Program-made: the position numbers and the translations under genes
Assembly (NCBI GenBank): GCA_002005325.1
Contig: CP017315.1
Location: 1,802,501-1,866,500 of the forward strand
DNA length: 64,000 bases
Direction: 5' to 3'
From: Candidatus Tokpelaia hoelldoblerii
GTDB lineage: Bacteria; Pseudomonadota; Alphaproteobacteria; Rhizobiales; Rhizobiaceae
In this document: one piece after another, positions 25,157-34,016 of the stretch
Layout of the letters: every line of letters starts with the position of its first letter
Numbering within the stretch: position 1 is the first letter of the stretch
The notes under the pieces: model-generated
Told to the model about the DNA's origin: nothing
Database searches by the model: none
The model's input: only the letters and a program-made list of their open reading frames with translations

Positions 25157-26026
25157 ATGAACTGGATAGCCAATTTTGTCCGTCCCAAAATCAATTCGAT
25201 GCTTGGCCGTCGTGATGTGCCGGAAAATTTATGGATCAAGGATCCCTTGAGCGGCGAGATGGTTTTTCATAAAGATCTGGAAGAAAATCAATATGTCATT
25301 CCGGCTTCCGGCTATCATATGCGGATCAGCGGCAAGAACCGGCTGCGCCATTTTCTTGATGACGGCCGGTATGAATTGCTCGATTCACCGAAAGTACCGC
25401 TTGATCCGCTGAAATTCCGTGATGAAAAACGCTATATTGACCGCCTCAAGGATTATCGCGCCCGCACAGGTATGGAAGACGCAATCATCAATGCCCGTGG
25501 TCTGCTGGAAAATATGCCGGTGATGGTGACCATTCAGGAATTTACCTTCATGGGCGGTTCGCTCGGCATGGGCGCCGGTGAAGCAATTATCAAGGCGTTT
25601 GAAACAGCAATTGCTGAAAAGCGGCCGCTTATTCTGTTTACCGCTTCCGGCGGCGCGCGGATGCAGGAAGGAATTCTGTCGCTGATGCAAATGCCGCGGA
25701 CAACGGTTGCGGTTGAAATGATGAAAGAGGCAGGCCTGCCCTATATCGTCGTGCTGACCAACCCGACAACGGGCGGCGTTTCCGCCTCTTACGCCATGCT
25801 GGGTGATGTGCATATAGCAGAGCCCGGCGCAACTATCGGCTTTGCCGGTGCGCGTGTTATCCAGCAAACCATCCGCGAAACTTTGCCGGACGGTTTCCAG
25901 AGCGCTGAATATCTGAAAGAGCATGGTATGGTGGATATGGTTGTATCCCGTCTGGAACTGCGGGCAACCATTGCCCGCCTGCTGCGCCTGATGATGAAAA
26001 AACCGGTGCCGGAACAGGCCGCCTGA
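25157..26026 (+). CDS. accD: Acetyl-CoA carboxylase carboxyltransferase subunit beta
   Basis: A 289-residue subunit of the carboxyltransferase that moves CO2 from biotin to acetyl-CoA, the first step of fatty-acid synthesis. The crotonase-like core has FMGGSLGMGAGEAI, FTASGGARMQEG, TNPTTGGVSASYAMLGD and IGFAGARVI. The N-terminal region that forms a four-cysteine zinc ribbon in E. coli (here about residues 22-45, ENLWIKDP) contains no cysteine, so zinc binding seems lost. The ATG at 25157 follows AAAGGAAAAGG. It is 26 bases after trpA and 20 before folC. Confidence 0.96.
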   Translation: MNWIANFVRPKINSMLGRRDVPENLWIKDPLSGEMVFHKDLEENQYVIPASGYHMRISGKNRLRHFLDDGRYELLDSPKVPLDPLKFRDEKRYIDRLKDYRARTGMEDAIINARGLLENMPVMVTIQEFTFMGGSLGMGAGEAIIKAFETAIAEKRPLILFTASGGARMQEGILSLMQMPRTTVAVEMMKEAGLPYIVVLTNPTTGGVSASYAMLGDVHIAEPGATIGFAGARVIQQTIRETLPDGFQSAEYLKEHGMVDMVVSRLELRATIARLLRLMMKKPVPEQAA

Positions 26027-26046
26027 TAAGGCACAGATACTATAAA

Positions 26047-27372
26047 ATGGCGGAAACAGCGGATCACTATATCAAGGCGCTTCTGGATGTCTATCCCAAA
26101 GGCGTTGACCTTTCGCTGACGCGGATTGGCCGTTTATTGTCAGACTTGGGCAATCCGCACCTTCAGTTGCCGCCGGTTATCCATATTGCGGGCACCAATG
26201 GCAAAGGCTCAGCCGGCGCGTTTTGCCGCGCGCTGCTTGAGGCGGCAGGCTTGCGGGTGCATGTTCACACCTCGCCACATCTTGTTCACGTCCATGAACG
26301 TTACCGAATCGGGCGCTTGAATGGCGGGCATTATGTTGATGATGCAGAGCTTCTTGAAATCCTGCAGCACATTACAACTGTTAATGATCAGCAGCCCATC
26401 ACTGTTTTTGAAATTATCACCGCCGCAGCCTTTGTCCTGTTCGCACGCCACCCGGCGGATGCTGTCATTCTGGAGGTCGGTCTCGGCGGCCGCTTTGACG
26501 CCACCAATATTATTCCTGAACCGGCTGTCTCGCTGATTATGCCCGTGGCTCTTGACCATCAGGCTTTTCTTGGTGACACGGTTGAACAGATCGCGTTTGA
26601 AAAAGCCGGCATTATTAAAGACAGTACTCCTGTTGTCATTGGTTTTCAGGCTTACGACGGAGCGCGGGATGTGCTGCTGAGGCAGGCAGAAAAACACAAG
26701 GCGCCGGTTGCCGTTTATGGGCAGGACTTCTCCGCCTGCGTAGAACACGGACGCATGGCTGTGCAAAGCAATCGTGGCCTGCTGGATTTACCGCGTCCGC
26801 GCCTTGTCGGTGATTTTCAGCTTGGCAATGCCGCAGCGGCGATTGAGGCGGTTTATGCCGCCGGCTTTCACCTTGATGAAACAACCATCGCAACCGCCAT
26901 GCAAAAAGTGGAGTGGCCGGCACGCATGCAAAAGCTGCACCAGGGTCACCTGAAAACACTGCTGCCGCAACAGACAGACCTCTGGCTTGATGGCGGCCAC
27001 AATCCGGCAGCGGCACAGGTGACAAGCGCCGCCATGCGTCTTTTATGCCAACAGCAAAATCGCAAGCTGGCGCTTGTCTGCGGTATGATCAGCACCAAAG
27101 ATTCAAACCATTATCTGGAAGCTTTCAAAGGACTGGCAGAACGGGTCTATACAGTGCCGGTACATTTCAGTGAGGCGGGCGTTCCGGCAGACTTACTCGC
27201 ACAAGCAGCCCGCGGCCTTGGGTTTGAGGCACAGGGCTTTGACACAATCGCCGGCGCTTTCACCGCTATCAATGCCGACTATGCCACCCTGCCCGCTCCT
27301 GTTGTTCTCGTCAGCGGCTCACTTTACCTTGCCGGTGAAGTTTTGCAGCAAAACGGCACGAAACCAGTTTAA
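26047..27372 (+). CDS. folC: Bifunctional dihydrofolate/folylpolyglutamate synthase
   Basis: A 441-residue Mur-ligase-family enzyme that adds glutamate to dihydropteroate and to folates. The ATP loop is HIAGTNGKGSAGAF at about residues 46-59; EVGLGGRFDATNII and the C-terminal LDGGHNPAA are family hallmarks. Last gene of the trpFBA-accD block. Immediately downstream the base composition drops sharply, and the opposite-strand polysaccharide cluster begins 29 bases on. Confidence 0.96.
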   Translation: MAETADHYIKALLDVYPKGVDLSLTRIGRLLSDLGNPHLQLPPVIHIAGTNGKGSAGAFCRALLEAAGLRVHVHTSPHLVHVHERYRIGRLNGGHYVDDAELLEILQHITTVNDQQPITVFEIITAAAFVLFARHPADAVILEVGLGGRFDATNIIPEPAVSLIMPVALDHQAFLGDTVEQIAFEKAGIIKDSTPVVIGFQAYDGARDVLLRQAEKHKAPVAVYGQDFSACVEHGRMAVQSNRGLLDLPRPRLVGDFQLGNAAAAIEAVYAAGFHLDETTIATAMQKVEWPARMQKLHQGHLKTLLPQQTDLWLDGGHNPAAAQVTSAAMRLLCQQQNRKLALVCGMISTKDSNHYLEAFKGLAERVYTVPVHFSEAGVPADLLAQAARGLGFEAQGFDTIAGAFTAINADYATLPAPVVLVSGSLYLAGEVLQQNGTKPV

Positions 27373-27401
27373 AGCAAAAACTTTATTTTTCTAAAACGTC
27401 T

Positions 27402-28451
27402 TTAATTTGTTACAATTTTACTTTTAAAAGAAAGTTTAAATCCTAAAATATGGATGTCTTTCCTATATTTTGTCTTTTTAATAGAATATATTTTTTGCCA
27501 GAAAGAAAGATCAGAAACCTTTCCAGTCAAGCTCACTCTTCCCTGCGATATATTTGATATAAATACATCGCTCTTATACATATCAACAATATTGTTTTCG
27601 AGGACAAAATTCTTGGCTTCATTCAAAATTCTGTCTTTTTCTTGCTTTACTGTATATTGATCGGCCAAATTAAAATATTGTCTGAATAAAAAAGGCCAAG
27701 ACGTGAAAAGATAAACTTCATACCTTTTATCTGATTTAAAATAATCAAACAAATTAAATACGACGTAAAGATGGTCTATAGCTTTTTCTGTTCCTGAAAA
27801 AGTATTAGACATTATAGAATTTTTTCGTCTTATATAATTATAATATCTATTTTTTATAAAATAGATATTTGACGTATTAACCATATATTTCCAGCAAAAT
27901 TCAGCATCCTCATAAATCCTGCCCTCAGGAAATAAAATGTTATTATTTTTTATAATATCCAGTTTAAAAAGTTTATTACCACAAGAAATATTTTCTACCA
28001 TGAGCACATCATGGCTGGTTTTGGTGACATTTTCATGATGAATGGAATAGTATTCATCATCTGAATGCCATTTTGTTGCTCCTTCCTCACTATGAATTTT
28101 TGTACCGAAACAAACAGCATCAACTCCAAGTGCAAACAATGGCATTGAAACCTGATAAGCTTCTAGATCCATATAATCATCACAATCAACAAAGGTAACA
28201 TATTCACCGCTTGCAGCCCTGATACCCGCATTTCTTGCAACGGACACCCCCTGGTTTGGCTGATCAATAACAATAATCCTGTTATCCCGGCCTGCATATT
28301 CCTTTAAGATATTTAAAGAGTGATCTGTAGAACCATCATTGATACAAATAATTTCTAAATTTTTATAAAATTGATTGATAATACTATCCAAACAGACATT
28401 AAGATATGCTTCAACATTATATACCGGAATAACAACCGTTAATTTTTTCAT
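27402..28451 (-). CDS. Family 2 glycosyltransferase (AT-rich)
   Basis: A 349-residue glycosyltransferase with a GT-A domain: VVIPVYNVEAYL at the start, CINDGSTDHSL, GVSVARNAGIRAASGEYVTFVDCDDY with the metal-binding acidic motif near residue 90, then a variable C-terminal domain. It transfers a sugar from a nucleotide donor to a polysaccharide or lipid carrier on the cytosolic side; donor and acceptor are not readable. The codon use is strongly AT-biased (one 60-base stretch at 27841 is only 18% G+C), unlike its core neighbours. It starts one base after the stop of the gene at 28453, so it is the last gene of this cluster and probably acquired. Confidence 0.92.
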   Translation of the reverse strand: MKKLTVVIPVYNVEAYLNVCLDSIINQFYKNLEIICINDGSTDHSLNILKEYAGRDNRIIVIDQPNQGVSVARNAGIRAASGEYVTFVDCDDYMDLEAYQVSMPLFALGVDAVCFGTKIHSEEGATKWHSDDEYYSIHHENVTKTSHDVLMVENISCGNKLFKLDIIKNNNILFPEGRIYEDAEFCWKYMVNTSNIYFIKNRYYNYIRRKNSIMSNTFSGTEKAIDHLYVVFNLFDYFKSDKRYEVYLFTSWPFLFRQYFNLADQYTVKQEKDRILNEAKNFVLENNIVDMYKSDVFISNISQGRVSLTGKVSDLSFWQKIYSIKKTKYRKDIHILGFKLSFKSKIVTN

Positions 28452-28452
28452 T

Positions 28453-29415
28453 TTACAAACCTTTTTTACGCCATTTATAGGCGATTGGAAAATATCTTAT
28501 GAACCACATTTTCTTTCGTCTATTCCGTGAAATAATATTTGCATCGATGCGACCATTTTTATAATCATCGCGAATCTCTTCTGCCCATCTTTTCAAAAAT
28601 GACATTTTATATTTTTTACCAATACGACCAAAATTCCATCCGTAACAGGCAAATCGTAAAACCGGAATATGATATTTTATCTTGTCATAAATAGCTGCAT
28701 TTTTCTTGGCAAAACATAATATCTCACGATATTCATCACAAACATAAAAGACTTTTTCCTGATTATTAACCGATGAATTGCTATTATCCAGCCGATAATT
28801 CAAAAGCGGTTCATCAACCAAGAGAAATCTCTGACAACAGGCATAGGCCTTAAAAATGAAAGAGGTATCCTGGTAGGATGCACCCGGCGTCTCCAAAAAC
28901 CGGATGCCGTTCTTTTTAAGCAGATCGGCCCTATATAAATTCACCCAGATTGCCGGTGCCTGATAAAAAACGGCAACAGCATCAAGTGGACACACAACAG
29001 TATTTTGAGGGACGTAGTCAAGATACTCTTTTTCTTTACTTGTTTCTGTAAATTTATAATAATTACATCTGGCAATATCCAGATCATGTTCAATCGCCAG
29101 TGAATACAATCTTTCCAGCATATTTTCTTCAATATAATCATCAGATTCTACAATAGCGATATAACTGCCGGTCGCCTTGTCCAGTCCTGTATTCATGGAA
29201 TGACCGTAACCGCTATTGTTCTTGTCAATGATTTTGAATCTCTCATCCTTGTCTGCATAGGATTTGATAATATCCAGCGAACCATCTTTTGAACCGTCAT
29301 TGATGCACAGCACTTCAAAATCCGTAAATGTCTGATTTTGAATACTGCCAAGACACTGGTGCAAATATCTTTCAACATTATAGACAGGAACCAGAACAGA
29401 AATCCTTGCCGTCAT
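28453..29415 (-). CDS. Family 2 glycosyltransferase
   Basis: A 320-residue GT-A enzyme resembling its neighbour at 27402 in the first 100 residues (ISVLVPVYNVERYLHQCLGS, CINDGSKDGSL, SYIAIVESDDYIEE). The two differ in the acceptor-binding half. Of two close ATG codons, 29415 has the better distance to an AAGGAAG site; 29421 is the alternative, and the long upstream frame overlaps glf and has no homology. AT-rich, though less so than 27402. It lies 25 bases after glf, in the same transcript. Confidence 0.9.
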   Translation of the reverse strand: MTARISVLVPVYNVERYLHQCLGSIQNQTFTDFEVLCINDGSKDGSLDIIKSYADKDERFKIIDKNNSGYGHSMNTGLDKATGSYIAIVESDDYIEENMLERLYSLAIEHDLDIARCNYYKFTETSKEKEYLDYVPQNTVVCPLDAVAVFYQAPAIWVNLYRADLLKKNGIRFLETPGASYQDTSFIFKAYACCQRFLLVDEPLLNYRLDNSNSSVNNQEKVFYVCDEYREILCFAKKNAAIYDKIKYHIPVLRFACYGWNFGRIGKKYKMSFLKRWAEEIRDDYKNGRIDANIISRNRRKKMWFIRYFPIAYKWRKKGL

Positions 29416-29440
29416 TGTCATCTTCCTTGCCGTTGTACTT

Positions 29441-30565
29441 TTAAAACTTTTGCACAGCTTTGAGTGCCGCGCCGATGGCCTGATGCATATCAAAATAGCG
29501 ATAGGTGCCAAGCCGCCCGCCAAAATGCACATTTTTTTCCTGCTCCGCCAATTGCTTGTAACGCAGATAGGTTGTTTTATCCCCTGGCGTATTGATAGGA
29601 TAATATGGTTCATCCTTGCGTGTGGCAAAGCGTGCATATTCCTTCACAATAACAGTCTGGTCATCCTTATAGCCGCGCTCGGGATTGAAATGGCGAAATT
29701 CAAGAATGCGCGTATAAGGCACATCCTCATCGGCATAATTCATCACCGCAGTTCCCTGATAATCACCAACCGGCAGAATCTGCTGTTCAAAGTCAATCGT
29801 CCGCCAGCCAAGCTCGCCCTCATGATAGTTGAAATAGCGGTCAATCGGGCCGGTATAAACAATCGGCATATCTACGGGAAGTTTGTCTCGGATGGTGAAA
29901 AAATCAACGCCGGTTTCTACCCTTATATTCGGATGGTCAAGCATCCGCTCAAAAATTGCTGTATAGCCGTCCACCGGCAGGCCTTCATAGGTGTCATTAA
30001 AATAACGGTTGTTGAAATTATAACGCACCGGCAAACGGCTGATGATATTTTCCGGCAACTCACGCGGATCAGTCTGCCACTGCTTGGCGGTGTAGCCACG
30101 GATAAACGCTTCATAAAGCGGGCGGCCAATCAGCGATACAGCCTTTTCTTCCAGGTTTTCCGGTGCTTTGCCCTGCAATTCACCCGCCTGTTCACTGATC
30201 AGGCAGCGCGCCTCGGCCGGCGACAGCTGTTTGCCGAAATACTGGCAGATTGTGCCGAGATTGATCGGCATGGCATAAATTTGCCCCTTGAAAGACGTAA
30301 AAACCCGATGATGATAATCGGTGAAGGATGTGAAACGATTAAGATAATCCCAAACCACGCGATTTGACGTATGAAACAGGTGCGCCCCGTATTTATGCAC
30401 TTCAATACCGGTTGTTGCGTCAAATTCGCTATAGGCATTGCCGCCGATATGGTTGCGGCGATCAATCACCAGAACCTTTTTGCCTTTGTCGGCAGCCAGC
30501 CGCTCGGCAACAGTCGCCCCGTAAAATCCGGCGCCAACCACAAGAACATCAAATGAACGATACAT
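29441..30565 (-). CDS. glf: UDP-galactopyranose mutase
   Basis: A 374-residue FAD enzyme that converts UDP-galactopyranose to UDP-galactofuranose, the donor for galactofuranose in polysaccharides. FAD motif VLVVGAGFYGATVAERL at residues 8-24, RNHIGGNAYSE, YGAHLFHTS, GYTAKQW, RLPVRYNFNNRYF and the C-terminal VHFGGRLGTYRYFDMHQAIG are all diagnostic. It shows that the cluster builds a galactofuranose-containing glycan. Start ATG at 30565. Its composition is nearer to the core than that of the two glycosyltransferases downstream. Confidence 0.97.
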   Translation of the reverse strand: MYRSFDVLVVGAGFYGATVAERLAADKGKKVLVIDRRNHIGGNAYSEFDATTGIEVHKYGAHLFHTSNRVVWDYLNRFTSFTDYHHRVFTSFKGQIYAMPINLGTICQYFGKQLSPAEARCLISEQAGELQGKAPENLEEKAVSLIGRPLYEAFIRGYTAKQWQTDPRELPENIISRLPVRYNFNNRYFNDTYEGLPVDGYTAIFERMLDHPNIRVETGVDFFTIRDKLPVDMPIVYTGPIDRYFNYHEGELGWRTIDFEQQILPVGDYQGTAVMNYADEDVPYTRILEFRHFNPERGYKDDQTVIVKEYARFATRKDEPYYPINTPGDKTTYLRYKQLAEQEKNVHFGGRLGTYRYFDMHQAIGAALKAVQKF

Positions 30566-30648
30566 AAGGCCAACCCGTTTTTCTGAATAAAAATTTTCTT
30601 AAAGAGTGAATCGCTGATTTTTATACATATACAAACTTATTTTTATTA

Positions 30649-31539
30649 TCAAATATCTTTTAAAGGGATTGCCCTGCGCGGTGAAACTTCCCGCCATGCC
30701 CAGCGCAATGAACGGTACAGTGTTTTCTTTTTGGGGAAATGGTCGGACGGCAACCGGAAAATCTCCATGCAATTCCATAAGACGAGAAAGACTCCTGCCC
30801 GCAGGATTTTACCGGATTTCAACCGGACCGAAAACATTGCCGGACGCGGCAGATCCCTGCCGAATTTTGCCTTGAAACCGTTGAGCTCGGCATACATGAT
30901 GCTGCGGGCATGCTGTGCCGCCTCAGTCGCCTCATTTTTGCCTGCCAGCGGGCGGTAATGACCGACAGGAACCGCATCAACAATGGCCACGCCGGTTTGC
31001 GAATTCTTCGCAAAACTTGACCAGAGCCTGTCCAGGCCCCAGCCATAAACCGTATTTTCAAACAATGGCAGAGCCTGACGCAGAACAGAGCATGTCATCA
31101 AGGGAATCATCAGTTCAACAAAATTGGTGCTGCGCAACACCGAGTCCGAGCGTGCCAGCGTGATAATATGTGAAAAATAGCTGTCGGCTTTCAGCGCCGG
31201 CTGGGCCAGTTCCAGCTTGTTTTCTGTCACAATACAGAAAAATTCCAGCACTGCCTGCGCTGTTGTTTCAATATCATCATCGGGAAAAAAGAAATAATCA
31301 TACTCTTCAAGGCAATCAGGATTTTTGGCAAAAAAGTCAAAAATCCCCTGCCATTTACCACCGGCACAGTCATGACGGATAACAGCTTCATCCTGTGGTA
31401 CAGCGAAATCAAGCGGCTGATAGCTGCTGACAACACACGTTACGCGGGATAAAAACTGCTTGTCAAACAGCCAGTCAGCGCATTTTTGCTTTCTGCCCAT
31501 TCTGACAAGACAAAGAATTTTTGCTTTTGTTCCGGACAC
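30649..31539 (-). CDS. DUF707-type putative glycosyltransferase
   Basis: A 296-residue protein that I match to the DUF707 family by pattern: a middle block W-x-GIFDFFAKN, EYDYFFFPDDDIE with an acidic DDD motif at about residue 92, LELAQPALKADSYFSHIIT, and VYGWGLDRLW followed by VAIVDAVPVGHYRP. The acidic motif and the GWGLD block suggest a GT-A-like glycosyltransferase, but the family has no settled function. It is the first gene of the minus-strand cluster, 83 AT-rich bases before glf. Start ATG at 31539 with a weak ribosome-binding site. Confidence 0.6.
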   Translation of the reverse strand: MSGTKAKILCLVRMGRKQKCADWLFDKQFLSRVTCVVSSYQPLDFAVPQDEAVIRHDCAGGKWQGIFDFFAKNPDCLEEYDYFFFPDDDIETTAQAVLEFFCIVTENKLELAQPALKADSYFSHIITLARSDSVLRSTNFVELMIPLMTCSVLRQALPLFENTVYGWGLDRLWSSFAKNSQTGVAIVDAVPVGHYRPLAGKNEATEAAQHARSIMYAELNGFKAKFGRDLPRPAMFSVRLKSGKILRAGVFLVLWNCMEIFRLPSDHFPKKKTLYRSLRWAWREVSPRRAIPLKDI

Positions 31540-31651
31540 GTTTTTATAATCCTGCGGCCTTCTTTGAAATCTGTTGCCCCTGCGCCAACAACGGCATCAG
31601 AAACACAATTGCAGGTTACAGGCTTTATCCTCTTCCTGCTTCCTTAAACAT

Positions 31652-32497
31652 TTAACTGCGCGGCACCTGCTCAAGATAAAGCGCCCGCAATTTTTCAACA
31701 ACCGGTCCCATTTTTCCATCACCGATCATCCTGCCATCGACCTCGACAACCGGAGCAATAAAATTGGTGGCGGAAGAAATACAGGCTTCTGCAGCGCCAT
31801 AAACCTCCTGCGGTGTAAACGGACGCTCTTCAACCGCGACACCATTCCCGCTGGCGAGAAGCAGCATACGGGCGCGGGTGATACCGGGCAGAAGCGTGCC
31901 GTCAAGCGGGCGGGTGATTAAAGCGCCGCTTTTATCAACAATATGGAAATTCGCCGAAGTTGCTTCGGTGACCATACCATTTTCTACATAAACCGCATCA
32001 TGCACACCGCTGTCACGCGCTTTGGTCTTGGCCAAGGAAGAAGCAAGCAACTGGGTTGTTTTTATATCGCGGCGCGCCCAGCGCTGTTCCGGCATCGTGA
32101 TAACCCTGAACAGTTTCATCTGTTCGAGATTCTTCTGCACACCGGTTTGCGTAAACAGAAACAGCGTCGGCTTTACGCTGTTGTCATAATGAAAATCACG
32201 GTCCACCGCCCCGCGGGATATCTGCAGATAAACTGAGCCGGTCACCAGTTTGTTTTTGGTGATAATATCATGATGGATTGTCTGAAGCGCCTGTTTGTCA
32301 ACATGATAGCGCATATCCAGCTTGACCAGAGAACTTTGCAAACGCTCCATATGCGCATCAAAGTCAAGCAATTCGCCATTAATGAAAGTGGTGACTTCAT
32401 AAACAGAATCGGCAAACAGGGCCGAGCGGTCAAAAATCGACAGGGTTGCCTCTTCTTCTGCCACCCATTTACCATTCACATAAACAATACGGCTCAT
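31652..32497 (-). CDS. D-amino-acid transaminase (class IV aminotransferase)
   Basis: A 281-residue fold-IV PLP aminotransferase. The PLP lysine lies in the IKTTQLLASSLAK region (about residue 143), with EATSANFHIVDKSG and the C-terminal SSATNFIAPVVEVDG as family blocks. Length and N terminus (RIVYVNGKWVAEEEATLSIFDR) fit D-alanine transaminase, which makes D-glutamate and D-alanine for peptidoglycan, better than branched-chain transaminase, but specificity is inferred. The ATG at 32497 has a GGGGAG site. It lies downstream of lpd, separated by a GC-rich hairpin. Confidence 0.85.
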   Translation of the reverse strand: MSRIVYVNGKWVAEEEATLSIFDRSALFADSVYEVTTFINGELLDFDAHMERLQSSLVKLDMRYHVDKQALQTIHHDIITKNKLVTGSVYLQISRGAVDRDFHYDNSVKPTLFLFTQTGVQKNLEQMKLFRVITMPEQRWARRDIKTTQLLASSLAKTKARDSGVHDAVYVENGMVTEATSANFHIVDKSGALITRPLDGTLLPGITRARMLLLASGNGVAVEERPFTPQEVYGAAEACISSATNFIAPVVEVDGRMIGDGKMGPVVEKLRALYLEQVPRS

Positions 32498-32535
32498 TCC
32501 AGGACTCCCCATAAGGTTTTTCAAAATCCGGCAAA

Positions 32536-32570
32536 GGCGCGCCTGTATCATCAGCAAAGACAGGCGCGCC
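32536..32570 (-). terminator. Hairpin between lpd and the transaminase gene
   Basis: A perfect 11-bp GC-rich stem (32536-32546 with 32560-32570) with a 13-base loop. On the minus strand only a short TTT follows, so termination of the lpd transcript may be partial; on the plus strand a GTTTTTAT follows. Confidence 0.55.
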
Positions 32571-32588
32571 GTTTTTATATCAGCCGCC

Positions 32589-33995
32589 TTACATATGCAG
32601 CGGCTTGGCAAAGGTCGCAAGAGCGGCTTCACGCACGGCTTCCGACATGGTCGGATGCGCATGGCAAGTCCGTCCCAGATCTTCAGACGAACCGCCAAAT
32701 TCCATCAATACGGCGATTTCGTGAATCATCTCACCCGCACCGAAGCCAAGGATATGACCGCCCAGCACACGGTCTGTCCTGGCGCAAGCCAGAATTTTGA
32801 CAAAACCGTCCGTATGCAGCATGGCCCGGGCCCGGCCATTGGCGTTGAACCCGAATTTGCCGACCTTGTACTCAATACCCGCGGCTTTCAGCTCTTCTTC
32901 CGTCTTGCCGACAGAAGCGACTTCCGGCTGCGTATAGACCACGCCCGGAATCACATCAAAATTGACGTGCCCGGCTTGTCCGGCCAGAATTTCCGCCACG
33001 GCAACGCCTTCGTCCTCAGCCTTATGCGCCAGCATCGGCCCTTTAACCACATCGCCGATAGCATAAATGCCAGCGACATTGCTCTGCCAATGGTCATTGA
33101 TTTCCACCCGACCCTGCTTGTCAAGCACAACACCGGCTTCAGCCAGCCCCAGACCTTCCGTGTAAGGACGGCGGCCGGCGGCGACCAGCACCACGTCTGC
33201 AGCAAGCGTTTCCGCCTTGCCGCCCTTGACCGGCTCAAATGTCACTGTCGCCCCCTTGCCGGATTTTTTCACGCCGGTCACTTTCGCGCCAAGCTTGTAA
33301 GTGACGCCCTGTTTTTCCATCAGCTTCTGAAACTGTTTGGACACTTCACCATCCATCGGCCCGAGCACCTTGTCGAGGAACTCAACAATTGTCACTTTCG
33401 CGCCCAGCCGGCTCCAGACAGAACCGAGCTCACTGCCGATAACACCAGCGCCAACGACAATCATATTGGCCGGTACTTTTTCAAGCGCCAGGGCCCCGGT
33501 CGAAGAAACAATCACCTTTTCATCAAAAGCAACATCAACACCCGGAATACCGGCGACATCCGAACCGGTGGCGATAACAATGTTTTTGGTTTCCAGGACC
33601 TGCTTGGCACCATCCGCCGCCGTGATTTCAACCTTGCCGGCCGCCAGCACCTTGCCACTGCCGGTGAAACTGTCAATCCTGTTTTTCTTCATAAGAAAGG
33701 CGACACCTCCGGTATTGGCGTCAATCACCGACTGTTTATGCGCCATCATTTTGCCAAGGTCCAGTTTCGGCTTGCCGACTGTCACACCCAGAGCATCAAA
33801 ACCATGGGAAGCTTCAGCATAAACTTCAGAAGCATGAAGCAGCGCCTTTGACGGGATACAGCCGACATTCAGGCAGGTGCCGCCCAAGGTTGCGCGCTTT
33901 TCAACAATCGCGGTTTTCAACCCCAGTTGCGCCGCCTTGATAGCGCATACATAACCGCCCGGCCCCGCACCAATCACCACCACATCATAGGACAT
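32589..33995 (-). CDS. lpd: Dihydrolipoyl dehydrogenase (E3)
   Basis: A 468-residue FAD/NAD enzyme that reoxidises the lipoyl groups of 2-oxoacid dehydrogenases. FAD motif VVVIGAGPGGYVCA, redox disulfide Cys41/Cys46 in GGTCLNVGCIPSK, NAD motif MIVVGAGVIGSELG, and the C-terminal active-site dyad CHAHPTMSEAVREA. It belongs to the sucA-sucB enzyme complex encoded upstream, from which it is separated by a lysE gene. Start ATG at 33995 with an AAAGGTAAAG site. Confidence 0.97.
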   Translation of the reverse strand: MSYDVVVIGAGPGGYVCAIKAAQLGLKTAIVEKRATLGGTCLNVGCIPSKALLHASEVYAEASHGFDALGVTVGKPKLDLGKMMAHKQSVIDANTGGVAFLMKKNRIDSFTGSGKVLAAGKVEITAADGAKQVLETKNIVIATGSDVAGIPGVDVAFDEKVIVSSTGALALEKVPANMIVVGAGVIGSELGSVWSRLGAKVTIVEFLDKVLGPMDGEVSKQFQKLMEKQGVTYKLGAKVTGVKKSGKGATVTFEPVKGGKAETLAADVVLVAAGRRPYTEGLGLAEAGVVLDKQGRVEINDHWQSNVAGIYAIGDVVKGPMLAHKAEDEGVAVAEILAGQAGHVNFDVIPGVVYTQPEVASVGKTEEELKAAGIEYKVGKFGFNANGRARAMLHTDGFVKILACARTDRVLGGHILGFGAGEMIHEIAVLMEFGGSSEDLGRTCHAHPTMSEAVREAALATFAKPLHM

Positions 33996-34016
33996 ACTCT
34001 TTACCTTTCTTTATTT

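Noticed and set aside
27373..31651. Insertion sequence or integrase bordering the polysaccharide cluster
   Set aside because: No transposase-like frame, terminal inverted repeat or tRNA attachment site was visible at either edge.
32595..33851. 418-residue plus-strand frame opposite lpd
   Set aside because: It mirrors the lpd codons exactly and has no ribosome-binding site or recognisable domain.
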